Assembly: GCF_038811545.1 (NCBI RefSeq)
Contig: NZ_CP133319.1
Span: 2,323,516-2,387,515 of the forward strand
Reading direction: 5' to 3'
DNA length: 64,000 nt
Source of the DNA: Rhodoligotrophos sp. CJ14
GTDB taxonomy: Bacteria; Pseudomonadota; Alphaproteobacteria; Rhizobiales; Im1
Below are positions 36,628 through 44,218 of the stretch, one piece after another (position 1 is the first letter of the stretch; every line of letters starts with the position of its first letter). The notes under the pieces were generated by a model. The model ran no database searches. It saw only the letters and a list, made by a program, of their open reading frames with translations, and was not told where the DNA came from. The position numbers and the translations under genes are program-made.

Positions 36628-37746
36628 GTGATAACCAATCCTTCATTTTCCAAGAGAGGGATCCTCCCGTCCCATTCCATCCGGGCGCTGGCCGAGAATG
36701 GCGCGGTCATCACCGCGACCCCGCTCGATGCCGACCAGATACAGCCGGCGAGCTTGGACCTGCGTCTAGGCCCGGTGGCTCATCGGGTCCGCGCCAGTTT
36801 CCTTCCCGGGCGCAATGCCACCGTCGAGGATCGTCTGGGCGAGCTCGTGCTCCATACCATGCCGCTCGATCAGGGCGCGGTGCTGGAGACCGGTTGCGTC
36901 TATATTGTCCCGCTGCTCGAAAGCCTGGCGCTGCCGGATGGCATCAATGCCCTGGCCAACCCGAAGAGTTCGACCGGGCGTATCGATGTGTTCACCCGGG
37001 TCATCGCCGACCATGCCCGCGAGTTTGACAAGATCGCCACCGGCTATAGCGGCCCGCTTTATGCGGAAATCTCGCCCCGCACTTTCCCCATATTGGTGAG
37101 GACCGGTTCGCGATTGTGTCAGATCCGCTTCCGAGCCGGTCCGCCCGCCTCCTCGGACGCCGCCACCACCTTGCTGCACCAGCGCGAGCGGCTCGTTTCC
37201 ACCGACGAGGCCGATATCAACAACGGCATTGCCTTATCCGTCGATCTCGCGGGCCCTGGACGCAATGAACCCATCGGCTTCCGCGCCAAAAGGCATTCTG
37301 CTCTGATTGATGTGGATGAAAAGGCGAGGCTCGATCTCGCTGACTATTGGGAGCCACTCACCCAGCGCGGCAGCCTGATCCTCGACCCCAATGAATTCTA
37401 CATCCTGGCATCGAAGGAATCGGTGAAGATCCCGCCGACACACGCCGCCGAAATGGTGCCGTTCAATCCGCTGGTGGGCGAATTCCGCGTGCATTATGCG
37501 GGCTTTTTCGATCCCGGCTTCGGCCATGCCGCCGGCCATGGCGAGGGCAGCCGCGCCGTGCTTGAGGTGCGCAGCCACGAAGTGCCCTTCATCCTGGAGG
37601 ATGGCCAGATCGTGGGCCGGCTCATTTACGAGCCGCTCACCGAGCCGCCCGAGCAGGTCTATGGACAGGGCATAGGCTCTCATTACCAGAGCCAGGGTCT
37701 CAAACTGTCGAAGCATTTCCGCGTGGCGGACGAGCATTGGTCTTGA
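36628..37746 (+). CDS. dcd: 2'-Deoxycytidine 5'-triphosphate deaminase, double-domain form
   Basis: dCTP deaminase converts dCTP to dUTP for thymidylate synthesis. At 372 residues it is about twice the usual size and consists of two dUTPase-like halves, the form annotated as 2'-deoxycytidine 5'-triphosphate deaminase in many alphaproteobacteria. The first half has QPASLDLRLGP and LANPKSSTGRIDVFTRV (S-S-x-x-R core motif); the second has PNEFYILASKESVKIPP, GEGSRAVLEVRS and GQIVGRLIYEPL. The GTG start has AGGAG 11 bases upstream. A hairpin and then tRNA-Gly follow. Confidence 0.9.
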   Translation: MITNPSFSKRGILPSHSIRALAENGAVITATPLDADQIQPASLDLRLGPVAHRVRASFLPGRNATVEDRLGELVLHTMPLDQGAVLETGCVYIVPLLESLALPDGINALANPKSSTGRIDVFTRVIADHAREFDKIATGYSGPLYAEISPRTFPILVRTGSRLCQIRFRAGPPASSDAATTLLHQRERLVSTDEADINNGIALSVDLAGPGRNEPIGFRAKRHSALIDVDEKARLDLADYWEPLTQRGSLILDPNEFYILASKESVKIPPTHAAEMVPFNPLVGEFRVHYAGFFDPGFGHAAGHGEGSRAVLEVRSHEVPFILEDGQIVGRLIYEPLTEPPEQVYGQGIGSHYQSQGLKLSKHFRVADEHWS

Positions 37747-37758
37747 TCGGCACAGGCC

Positions 37759-37785
37759 AAAGCGGGTAGAAAGAGGTCCCGCTTT
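37759..37785 (+). terminator. Hairpin downstream of dcd
   Basis: A perfect 8-bp stem AAAGCGGG/CCCGCTTT with an 11-base loop begins 13 bases after the dcd stop. No T tract longer than three follows; terminator function is inferred from position. Confidence 0.45.
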
Positions 37786-37845
37786 CACCGGACCTCCCAT
37801 CCTGGCAGGAAGCGGGGCAAAGACGCTGCAACCCATGGTGTCTTC

Positions 37846-37920
37846 GCGGGCGTAGTTCAGTGGTAGAACGTCAGCTTCCCAAGCTGAATGTCGTCGGTTC
37901 GATCCCGATCGCCCGCTCCA
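37846..37920 (+). tRNA. tRNA-Gly (anticodon CCC)
   Basis: Acceptor GCGGGCG pairs with CGCCCGC, encoded CCA at 37918-37920, D-arm GTAGTTCAGTGGTAGAAC, anticodon arm TCAGC-TTCCCAA-GCTGA with anticodon CCC, and T-arm GTCGGTTCGATCCCGAT. Length is 75 bases. It decodes GGG. Its 3' end borders a decayed prophage-like islet, a typical integration target. Confidence 0.96.
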
Positions 37921-38208
37921 AAAAACGATAGCTAGTCAACTGTTTACGGGTAACGAGCCGCAACGCTAGTTTGGCGTGGAAGAGAACACACCGGGTAAAG
38001 CCCATACCATTTGGGTGTCTTCGCCGCAGAGACTCCCGAAAATCTCCCGAAGGAGGCTCTCAAATCGTTCGCCAACATCCCGTTAGGGAGGCCCGGGAGC
38101 TATGCTGCTAGCTCGACCCGGATTCGGCCGTTGCTGATGTCCTTCCGGCACATCTTCGGGATTTAACTAAGCCGTTGGCCAGTGCACCACCCATGACGTG
38201 CCTCTTTA

Positions 38209-38420
38209 GGCTCCTCAGCATGATGACGATCGCGCCGCTGCCTGGACTCATGACGCAATGCTGGATCATCAGTCATCAGAACTCCATCAGGACTGCGCCG
38301 GCATCTTCGGGGCGATCAACAATCCCTATGCCTTTGGCGCCTTCGCGGTTGGCGCGGTGACGCGCCGTTGGCCTTGCGATCTACTTCCGCAAGGAAATCC
38401 GCGAGCAGTTCGGAGGGTGA
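38209..38420 (+). pseudogene. Frameshifted 3' end of a phage lysis-type gene
   Basis: One frame reads ...LHQDCAGIFGAINNPYAFGA followed by FAVGAV. After about base 38360 the sensible reading moves to another frame, GLAIYFRKEIREQFGG, ending at TGA 38418. Together these look like a C-terminal membrane anchor (hydrophobic stretch then positively charged tail) broken by a one-base change near 38365. The upstream part ends at a TAG at 38206. Its place immediately before a holin-like gene suggests the end of an endolysin or lysozyme; this is inference. Confidence 0.4.
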
Positions 38421-38424
38421 GCCC

Positions 38425-38922
38425 ATGTTCGCGATTGTCACCTGGCTCTTTGGCTGGCTCGCCAGTGGGCCGCTGGACCGCATTCTCACCTCGATCGATC
38501 ACAAGGTCGATAATGAGACCGAGCGCGAGCGCATCAAGGAGGTGGTCGCGGAGTACCTGAAGGCCCAGACGGCAATAAGCTCCGGCCGCGGCTGGTGGTT
38601 TCCGCTGCTATTTCTCGTGCCGGCGGGTCTGTCGTTCGCCTCGGTGTGCGTCTATTCGATTTTATGGTGCCGGGGGTGCATCTATCCGCAAAACTGGTTG
38701 ATTGCCGCACTGCCGCCGCCGCTCGATCAGTGGATGGGCGCGATTGTGGCGTCGCTGTTCATTGGCAAGATCGGCGGCGAGCTGGTGGCGCGGTTGAGGC
38801 GCCAGTCCCGCCACTCCCAAGGGTGTGCGTCTCCCCAAAGCCCGCGCCGCTCGGCCCCACCCTGTCTCCGTGGGCCGACGCAAGGCCGGCCCTACTTCTG
38901 TTCTGCACTCCAGCGATCCTGA
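38425..38922 (+). CDS. Phage holin-like membrane protein
   Basis: A 165-residue protein with two or three hydrophobic helices: a short one near the N-terminus (MFAIVTWLFGWLASGPLDRI), one at about 55-75 (WWFPLLFLVPAGLSFASVCV), and one near 105-120 (WMGAIVASLFIGKIGGELV). A charged amphipathic helix lies between. The pattern matches short holin-like proteins of Rhizobiales prophages (three-TM type). GGAGGG precedes the ATG. The last about 40 residues are Arg/Ser/Pro-rich and unlike the rest, so the original stop has probably been lost. Confidence 0.55.
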   Translation: MFAIVTWLFGWLASGPLDRILTSIDHKVDNETERERIKEVVAEYLKAQTAISSGRGWWFPLLFLVPAGLSFASVCVYSILWCRGCIYPQNWLIAALPPPLDQWMGAIVASLFIGKIGGELVARLRRQSRHSQGCASPQSPRRSAPPCLRGPTQGRPYFCSALQRS

Positions 38923-38935
38923 TTTCGATCAGGAT
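38916..38935. terminator. TTCG-loop hairpin between convergent islet genes
   Basis: A perfect 8-bp stem ATCCTGAT/ATCAGGAT closed by TTCG, an especially stable tetraloop. It overlaps the last bases of both convergent genes, as bidirectional terminators do, but has no T tract. Confidence 0.45.
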
Positions 38936-39555
38936 AAGTGAACGGAATCTTGCGGGTGATCGGGATCCCTCATGCTCGCGTCATGTACATCGGAATGGCC
39001 AAGAGCGTAGCCAAGACCACCAGCGGCAGCGCCCCCTGCAGCGACCAGACCGACTTTTGCGGCAGTGGACAAACCATCTAACGCAACTTTCGAGGAGGTC
39101 AACCCGCTGCTATGGTCGTTCTGAGGCAGATGGACGCCTTCCGGAAGGAGACCGTCGCGGGCAAGCCCCTCGTAAAGCGGCGCTTTGAAGCGCGTGACAA
39201 AAGAGGTACCGGCCGCTTTGCTGGCGGAATCCTGTATCGTTTGGCTGCTCGCAACCTTATCCAGCAGCGTGCTATCCCAGCCGTCCTTTGCGGCAACCCG
39301 GTTTACAAAGTTTGAAATCAATCCATTGGCGACCCGATCGGCACCTTGAGCCATCTTATGATTAACAAAGGTATGGAAGTCTGGAAAGTTTTGGTGTTCC
39401 CCATTTTGCATAGAACGGACAACACCCGGGTAGAATTCGTTCTTATAGTAGTTCGGCACCGTGGAACCGTGGAATGTCACCGCGTCCTTCGTAAAATTTA
39501 CCGTCTGCCCCAGATCTGAAATGAACGACCTAGCGATGTTAAATTTACCCATCAT
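38929..39555 (-). CDS. Orphan protein of unknown function
   Basis: A 208-residue protein I do not recognise. It begins MMGKFNIARSFISDLGQTVN. The middle is rich in Asn, His and aromatic residues (for example PNYYKNEFYPGVV, about 34-46), and near the C-terminus is a Gly/Ala-rich hydrophobic stretch AAKVGLVAAGGAAAGGLGYA (about 164-183) that could insert in a membrane. A short acidic, His-rich tail follows. No signal peptide is evident. Composition is less GC-rich than its neighbours, consistent with acquisition. It lies in the tRNA-Gly islet, convergent with the holin-like gene; toxin, effector or phage moron are possibilities only. Confidence 0.6.
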   Translation of the reverse strand: MMGKFNIARSFISDLGQTVNFTKDAVTFHGSTVPNYYKNEFYPGVVRSMQNGEHQNFPDFHTFVNHKMAQGADRVANGLISNFVNRVAAKDGWDSTLLDKVASSQTIQDSASKAAGTSFVTRFKAPLYEGLARDGLLPEGVHLPQNDHSSGLTSSKVALDGLSTAAKVGLVAAGGAAAGGLGYALGHSDVHDASMRDPDHPQDSVHLS

Positions 39556-40166
39556 AAACCCTATTTAAATCTGAATAATGCTCCGATCGTGAATGGCCGA
39601 TGCCGCTTGATCGTGAGCGATGCAACTATAAGGAGAATTCCCCATCGAGGGTACTTAATCTTTGGTAAGATTTCGGTGTGAATGCGTGGACGCAAGCGTT
39701 TGGCCAGCTGGCGGCTTGGTTCCCGTCACCCGACTGCCGGACATGGTGCGCTCGGCCTCCATCTCGGCAATGGGCGGCGCAGCTTGATATTTTCATCATC
39801 GAGGCGAGCACCATCGTGTGTTGCTCGCTTGCGCGGGGCCGCATGCCTCGGATGTCGGTGCGCGTGCCTCTTCCATTGCAACAGACCGTGGAAGTCGCTC
39901 CGTCCGCGGCTCGTCCGCCGCATAGCCGCCCATCGAAAGGCCTGCAGTCCGCCCCTCTCGCGCAGGCCTGGCCGATGGCCCTGGCGCTGGCACCTGACTG
40001 GCAGGCGATGGGCCTACCGGGGTGACGGTCAGGGCTGGAGGCGCCGCCGCTTCGCCGGCAGGGGTTGCAGGCGGCAGCTGCGTAGCATTCGGCAGGTCGC
40101 CGGCCGCGGCTCCCGCGGTGCCTTGCGCCGCGGCGGTCGTCAGCCGGTCTTTTCTCCCAGAGACGT
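39556..40166. other. 611-bp region with no convincing gene
   Basis: Between the orphan gene and the catabolic locus. The first about 100 bases are A/T-rich (promoter side of the orphan gene). The remainder is very GC-rich and open in several frames at once, giving Pro/Ala/Arg-rich translations without recognisable motifs, starts with Shine-Dalgarno sequences, or neighbours. I interpret it as non-coding or decayed sequence. Confidence 0.5.
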
Positions 40167-40195
40167 TTGACATACCGCGTATACATGGATATCCA
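40167..40195 (+). promoter_or_regulatory. Promoter with GntR-type operator (site 1)
   Basis: A -35 box TTGACA (40167-40172) is followed at 17 bp by TATCCA (40190-40195). Within the spacer is the near-palindrome CCGCGTATACATGG (40175-40188). The same motif recurs at 41987 and 51391 in the same promoter position. It would control the hydroxyacid dehydrogenase/hydratase pair, whose GTG start lies 40 bases downstream. Motif conservation is seen directly; binding by the GntR protein at 46648-47388 is inferred. Confidence 0.75.
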
Positions 40196-40234
40196 AGAGG
40201 CAAAAGCCTTCACCTGAAGTCCGAGGGGACGCAA

Positions 40235-41230
40235 GTGCCACAGCCTCATCGCCCGATCCGCCTCCACGTGCAGGAGAGCCGGAACTCGCTTGATGTCTTC
40301 CTCGTCACCGAGCAGCGACTTGCCCCGCATCTCGCGGCGGTGCCGGGCCTGTCCGAACGGCTTTCCGTTACCTACGGCAACGATAGCGCCGCCCTTGAAC
40401 ACGGCCTGTCCGATGCGGAAATCCTTCTGGTGGGAAACTTCGATTCCGAGAACTTGGCCGCTCGCGCCCCCCATCTCAAATGGGTGCAGTCCATCTTTGC
40501 CGGGGTGGAGAAGCTTCTGCCCTATATTCCGCCACAGGTTGCGCTCACCAATGCCAGCGGCGTGCATGCCCCCAAAGCTGGCGAATACGCCATTTGTGCA
40601 TTGCTCATGCTCAACAGCAAGGTGCACAAATTCAATGCGCTTCAGCGCCAGCGGGAATGGGAATGCGTCTTCACGCCGGTCATCGCCGGCAAGACGGTTG
40701 CTATCCTGGGTACCGGCAATATTGGCGCTGCCGTCGCTGCCCATGCCAAGCATTTTGGCATGCGTGTCATCGGGGTGAGCCGCAACGGACGCCCACTTGC
40801 CGGCTTCGACGAGGTCCACCCGATCGGCAAGCTTCATGACGCGCTCACCGGGGCTGACTTTCTTGTGGTCACCCTGCCGAATACCCGAGAAACCCATAAG
40901 ATCGTCGATGCAGGAGCCTTGGCTAGGCTCGCACCCGGCGCGGGCTTTGTGAGCATCGGCCGTGGCCAGGTGGTCGATGAGGCCGCGCTCATCGCCGCGC
41001 TTGCCTCTGGCCAACTCGGCGGCGCCGTTCTCGATGTTTTCGAAACCGAGCCATTGCCGAAGAGCTCGCCCTTATGGTCGATGGACAATGTGCTGATCAG
41101 CGCCCATTGCGCAGTCGATGACCTCGAAGCCTATCTGCCTCGCGCCATTGATATCTTTATCGATAACCTGCAGCGTTATCTTGATGGCAACCCGTTGAGA
41201 AATCTTATTGACCGCGACCTCGGCTATTGA
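40235..41230 (+). CDS. D-2-hydroxyacid dehydrogenase family protein
   Basis: NAD(P)-dependent 2-hydroxyacid dehydrogenase of 331 residues. The Rossmann motif is ILGTGNIGAAV (about 157-167). The catalytic triad is visible as Arg243 in SIGRGQVVDE, Glu272 in VFETEPLP and His291 in ISAHCAV. The GTG at 40235 has GAGGGG seven bases upstream and starts 40 bases after the predicted promoter; longer upstream frames cross the operator. In this locus it probably reduces or oxidises a 2-keto/2-hydroxy acid intermediate; the substrate is unknown. It is followed closely by an enoyl-CoA hydratase-like gene. Confidence 0.92.
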   Translation: MPQPHRPIRLHVQESRNSLDVFLVTEQRLAPHLAAVPGLSERLSVTYGNDSAALEHGLSDAEILLVGNFDSENLAARAPHLKWVQSIFAGVEKLLPYIPPQVALTNASGVHAPKAGEYAICALLMLNSKVHKFNALQRQREWECVFTPVIAGKTVAILGTGNIGAAVAAHAKHFGMRVIGVSRNGRPLAGFDEVHPIGKLHDALTGADFLVVTLPNTRETHKIVDAGALARLAPGAGFVSIGRGQVVDEAALIAALASGQLGGAVLDVFETEPLPKSSPLWSMDNVLISAHCAVDDLEAYLPRAIDIFIDNLQRYLDGNPLRNLIDRDLGY

Positions 41231-41241
41231 GGACAGCGGTA

Positions 41242-41982
41242 ATGTCAGCCGATGATCAGCAGCCGCTCATCGTGAAGCGGCAGGATCGCGTTACAACCCT
41301 CACGCTCAACCGCCCTTCGGCCCGCAACGCCCTGAACGCCCGGCTCCTTGCAGCTCTCGAAACCGAGCTCTCAGCCATTGCAGCCGATCGAGACGTCGCA
41401 ATTCTGGTCCTCCGGGGGGCTGACGGCTTCTTCTGCGCGGGCGGCGATGTGAAAGAGCGCCGCAGCCTTCCCCTGACCGGCGATGCCTCCCTCGAGCAGC
41501 GCAGCGCGAGAGAGGGCGTGCTTCTCGCACAGCTGAGCCAGATGCCGCAACTGACCCTCGCCGCCGTTGAGGGCGGAGCCATCGGTGCCGGTCTCGGAAT
41601 GGTGTGCGCCTGCGATCTGGTGCTGTGCACGGCGGGTGCATTTTTCAGTGCGCCGGAAATCCTCACAGGCAACATGCCGGCTCAGATCGCACCTTACATT
41701 CTCGCCCAAGCAGGCCGCCGCGAGGCGCGCCGCCTACTGCTGACGGGGACCAGAATCACCGCCAACGAGGCGCGGGCCATTGGCCTCGTCACCGAGGTGC
41801 TTTCGGATGAAGCCGATATGGATCTGACCATTGCACGCAAGCTCGAGCAGCTCGCAGGCATCCACCCTCGTGCGATCGCCCACACCAAGGCTCTGTTGCG
41901 TAGGCTCATGCCGATCGAAGCCGATTACCCGCGTATCGCCGCCGAGGCTTATGTCGCATTGGAGCATGCCAAGGTTTCTTGA
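41242..41982 (+). CDS. Enoyl-CoA hydratase/isomerase family protein
   Basis: Crotonase-fold protein of 246 residues. The oxyanion-hole segments are GADGFFCAGGDVKERR (about 60-75) and GGAIGAGLGMVCACDLVLC, and the region PEILTGNMPAQIAPYIL follows in place of the usual P-E-x-x-x-G-x-x-P. One of the standard glutamates is replaced by the PEIL Glu only, so activity as hydratase, isomerase or hydrolase is open. GAGGACA precedes the ATG; the gene starts 11 bases after the dehydrogenase stop. Its stop overlaps the -35 region of the next promoter. Confidence 0.9.
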   Translation: MSADDQQPLIVKRQDRVTTLTLNRPSARNALNARLLAALETELSAIAADRDVAILVLRGADGFFCAGGDVKERRSLPLTGDASLEQRSAREGVLLAQLSQMPQLTLAAVEGGAIGAGLGMVCACDLVLCTAGAFFSAPEILTGNMPAQIAPYILAQAGRREARRLLLTGTRITANEARAIGLVTEVLSDEADMDLTIARKLEQLAGIHPRAIAHTKALLRRLMPIEADYPRIAAEAYVALEHAKVS

Positions 41983-42007
41983 CATACTATGTATACATAG
42001 ATTAGCA
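41979..42007 (+). promoter_or_regulatory. Promoter with GntR-type operator (site 2)
   Basis: TTGACA (41979-41984), then the perfect 14-bp palindrome CTATGTATACATAG (41987-42000) in the spacer, and a weak -10 region TTAGCA (42002-42007). The arrangement matches site 1 to the base: the operator starts two bases after the -35. It overlaps the hydratase stop codon and drives the BKACE, oxidase and aminotransferase genes. A strong AGGAGG lies at 42011-42016. Confidence 0.75.
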
Positions 42008-42042
42008 AGTAGGAGGATATCGTTTTCAGTGGGTCATTTCCG

Positions 42043-42927
42043 ATGGCTGCCAACCGCGTCACCCTCACCTGCGCCGTTACCGGTGGTCTAACCCGCAAGG
42101 AGATGAACCCCAATCTTCCCGTCACGCCGGAAGAGATTGCCAATGCCTGCCTCGAGGCTGCAGAGGCCGGCGCAGCGATCGTCCACATTCATGTGCGCGA
42201 CCCACAGACGGGTCTGCAAACCATGGAGCTGGACAAATATCGGGAGGTCGTCTCCCGCATTCGCGCCAAGAACGATGCGGTGATCATCAACCTGACCACC
42301 GGTCCGGGCGGCCGCTACGAGCCGGGCGATCCCGACCCGCTGAAACCTGGTCCGAAAACAAATCTGCTGCCGGCCGCACGACGGGTTGAGCACATCGTCG
42401 CGCTGAAGCCGGATATCGCCACCCTCGACCTGAACACCATGGTCTTTGGCGGGGAGACCGTGATCAACAGCCTCGGCATGATCCGCAAGATGGCGGCAGC
42501 CATTCACGAGAGCGGCGTCACGCCCGAACTCGAGCTCTTCGATTCCGGCGATATTGCCTTGGCCCATGATCTCATGGCCGAGGGCGTGCTCAAGCGCTCC
42601 GGCCTGTGCTGCTTGGTTCTGGGCGTGAAATACGGCTTCGCCGCCACGGCCGATACCATGCTCTATGCCAAGCAGCGCCTGCCGGAAGGCTTGCGCTGGA
42701 CGGGCTTTGGCATCGGCCGCAGCGCCTTCCTGATGCTGGCTCAGTCATTCATCCTCGGCGGCAACATCCGCATCGGCATGGAAGACACGGTTCACATTGC
42801 CAAGGGAAAGCTCACATCCGGCAACGCGGAGCTCGTCGAGAAGGCTCGCTGGATCGTGGAGAGCCTGGGCGGCGAGCTGATGTCGCCCGAGGAAGCGCGC
42901 CAAGATCTCGGATTGCGACCGGCTTGA
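42043..42927 (+). CDS. DUF849/BKACE beta-keto acid cleavage enzyme
   Basis: Zinc-dependent enzyme of the BKACE family: beta-keto acid plus acetyl-CoA gives acetoacetate and an acyl-CoA. The 294 residues form a TIM barrel; zinc ligands are His48 and His50 in VHIHVRDP, with Glu in GMEDT near the C-terminus. Also diagnostic are TTGPGG and the C-terminal [11 protein letters not shown]. Substrate specificity within BKACE varies widely and cannot be read safely here. The only good Shine-Dalgarno (AGGAGG) is 26 bases upstream of ATG 42043, so the start is less certain. It is first of a three-gene unit. Confidence 0.93.
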   Translation: MAANRVTLTCAVTGGLTRKEMNPNLPVTPEEIANACLEAAEAGAAIVHIHVRDPQTGLQTMELDKYREVVSRIRAKNDAVIINLTTGPGGRYEPGDPDPLKPGPKTNLLPAARRVEHIVALKPDIATLDLNTMVFGGETVINSLGMIRKMAAAIHESGVTPELELFDSGDIALAHDLMAEGVLKRSGLCCLVLGVKYGFAATADTMLYAKQRLPEGLRWTGFGIGRSAFLMLAQSFILGGNIRIGMEDTVHIAKGKLTSGNAELVEKARWIVESLGGELMSPEEARQDLGLRPA

Positions 42928-42964
42928 GCATGATCGGCGGCAGGATCCGCCCGAGGAGAGAAGA

Positions 42965-44218
42965 ATGGATGCTTCGGCCAAGCGCGATGTGACGGTGATT
43001 GGAGCCGGCATCGTCGGGACAGTCTGCGCGAGCTATCTTCTTCGTGAAGGCCACAATGTCACCCTCATCGATGAGCGCGACCCCGGCGAGATGACGTCCT
43101 TCGGAAACACGGGCGGCATCAGCCCCGCATCGGTGGTGCCCATTGCTATGCCGGGCATGGTCAAGGACGTCCCCAAATGGCTGCTGGACCCCTATGGCCC
43201 GCTTTTTGTGAACTGGAGCTACCTGCCCCACTGTCTGCCCTGGCTGGTGAAATTTCTGCGCGCCGGCTCAAAAACCCGCATCGGTGGCATTTCGCGTGCG
43301 CTTGCAGCCTTGAACATGCCGACTTTCGATGCGTATCGCCCGCTGCTCAGGGATGCCGGCCTTGAGCATCTCTTCCACCAAACCGGGCAGCTGTTCATCT
43401 ATCGGTCGGAGGCCGGCTTTAAAAAGGACCGCTTGTCGATTGAGCTGAAACGCGCAACCGGTGTGCGCGTCGATATTCTGAATGCTGATGACATTCGCCA
43501 GCTCGAGCCAAACCTCGCCCGCGACTTCGTCAAGGCGCATTACATCGAGGCCCATGGCCACTGCAAGAATCCCGGCGGGCTAGTGAAGGGCTTGGCTGGC
43601 CATTTCGCCCGCAGTGGCGGCTCGCTTGTGCGTGACAAGGTCCTCGGAATAGAGACCGGCAATGATGCGGCCACCACACTCGTGACGGCCAGTGGTAGGC
43701 GGAACGCCGATCTTATCGTGCTCGCCGCTGGCATCTGGTCAAAGCCGCTCGTCGAACAGCTCGGCTACCGCGTGCCGCTTGAAACCCAGCGTGGTTATCA
43801 CGTCACCTTGCCTGATCCGAAAACCGGCCCTCGCCGCATGGTCCTGTCCGTGCAGGACAAGGTGGCGATCACACCCATGGAGATGGGCTTGCGGATCGCG
43901 GGCACCGTGGAGCTCGCGGGCATCGATGCACCGCCCAACTATGCGCGCGCGCGCAAGCTGCTGGAAATCGGCCAGACTGTCTTTCCGGGCTTGCAGTCGG
44001 ACGGCTTCACCGAGTGGATGGGTCATCGTCCGTGTACGCCGGACAGCCTCCCGGTCCTAGGTTTCGGTCCCCGGCAGCGCAACGTGCTCTTTGCCTTCGG
44101 CCATGGTCATCAGGGCCTGCTCGGGGCGGCGAAGACCGGACAGGTGATTGCTGAACTGGCCAGCGGGCGCCCTCCTTCCATCGACCTTGCCCCCTATTCC
44201 ATCGAGCGGTTCGCATGA
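42965..44218 (+). CDS. FAD-dependent D-amino acid dehydrogenase-like oxidoreductase
   Basis: A 417-residue DAO-fold flavoenzyme. The FAD motif is VTVIGAGIVGTVCASYLL (G-x-G-x-x-G, about 9-26), then a substrate domain, and the C-terminal FAD loop WMGHRPCTPDSLPVLGF and GHGHQGLLGAAKTGQ. It resembles DadA-type dehydrogenases that pass electrons from amino acids to the respiratory chain. GAGGAGAG precedes the ATG. It lies 37 bases after the BKACE gene and overlaps the aminotransferase by 4 bases. The substrate is presumably an amino acid or imine-forming amine imported by the locus. Confidence 0.92.
   Translation: MDASAKRDVTVIGAGIVGTVCASYLLREGHNVTLIDERDPGEMTSFGNTGGISPASVVPIAMPGMVKDVPKWLLDPYGPLFVNWSYLPHCLPWLVKFLRAGSKTRIGGISRALAALNMPTFDAYRPLLRDAGLEHLFHQTGQLFIYRSEAGFKKDRLSIELKRATGVRVDILNADDIRQLEPNLARDFVKAHYIEAHGHCKNPGGLVKGLAGHFARSGGSLVRDKVLGIETGNDAATTLVTASGRRNADLIVLAAGIWSKPLVEQLGYRVPLETQRGYHVTLPDPKTGPRRMVLSVQDKVAITPMEMGLRIAGTVELAGIDAPPNYARARKLLEIGQTVFPGLQSDGFTEWMGHRPCTPDSLPVLGFGPRQRNVLFAFGHGHQGLLGAAKTGQVIAELASGRPPSIDLAPYSIERFA

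Larger units (their letters stand above)
37921..39560. mobile_element. Degenerate prophage-like islet next to tRNA-Gly
   Basis: Right after the tRNA 3' end the conserved housekeeping order stops and the DNA holds phage-like fragments. On the minus strand at about 38101-38153 is a short reading MCRKDISNGRIRVEL, which resembles a fragment of tyrosine integrases, followed by a stop. A frame-broken lysis-type gene end, a holin-like gene and an orphan gene with unusual composition come next. No second attachment copy of the tRNA end was found by eye, so the right boundary is uncertain. Overall a remnant rather than an active element. Confidence 0.5.

Noticed and set aside
39726-39923. Minus-strand peptide containing LDDENIKLRR, reminiscent of IS3 OrfA coiled coils
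   Set aside because: Only about ten residues fit, the surrounding frame does not continue the family pattern, and no inverted repeats or second transposase frame were found.
39796-40203. Minus-strand open frame with Pro/Ala-rich product beginning MSNVSGRKDRL
   Set aside because: No Shine-Dalgarno, low-complexity composition typical of shadow frames in GC-rich DNA, several frames open at once, and its 5' end lies in the GntR-type promoter of the opposite strand.
37921-40230. Second attachment-site copy of the tRNA-Gly 3' end
   Set aside because: Looked for by eye and not found; only the tRNA-proximal boundary of the islet can be supported.
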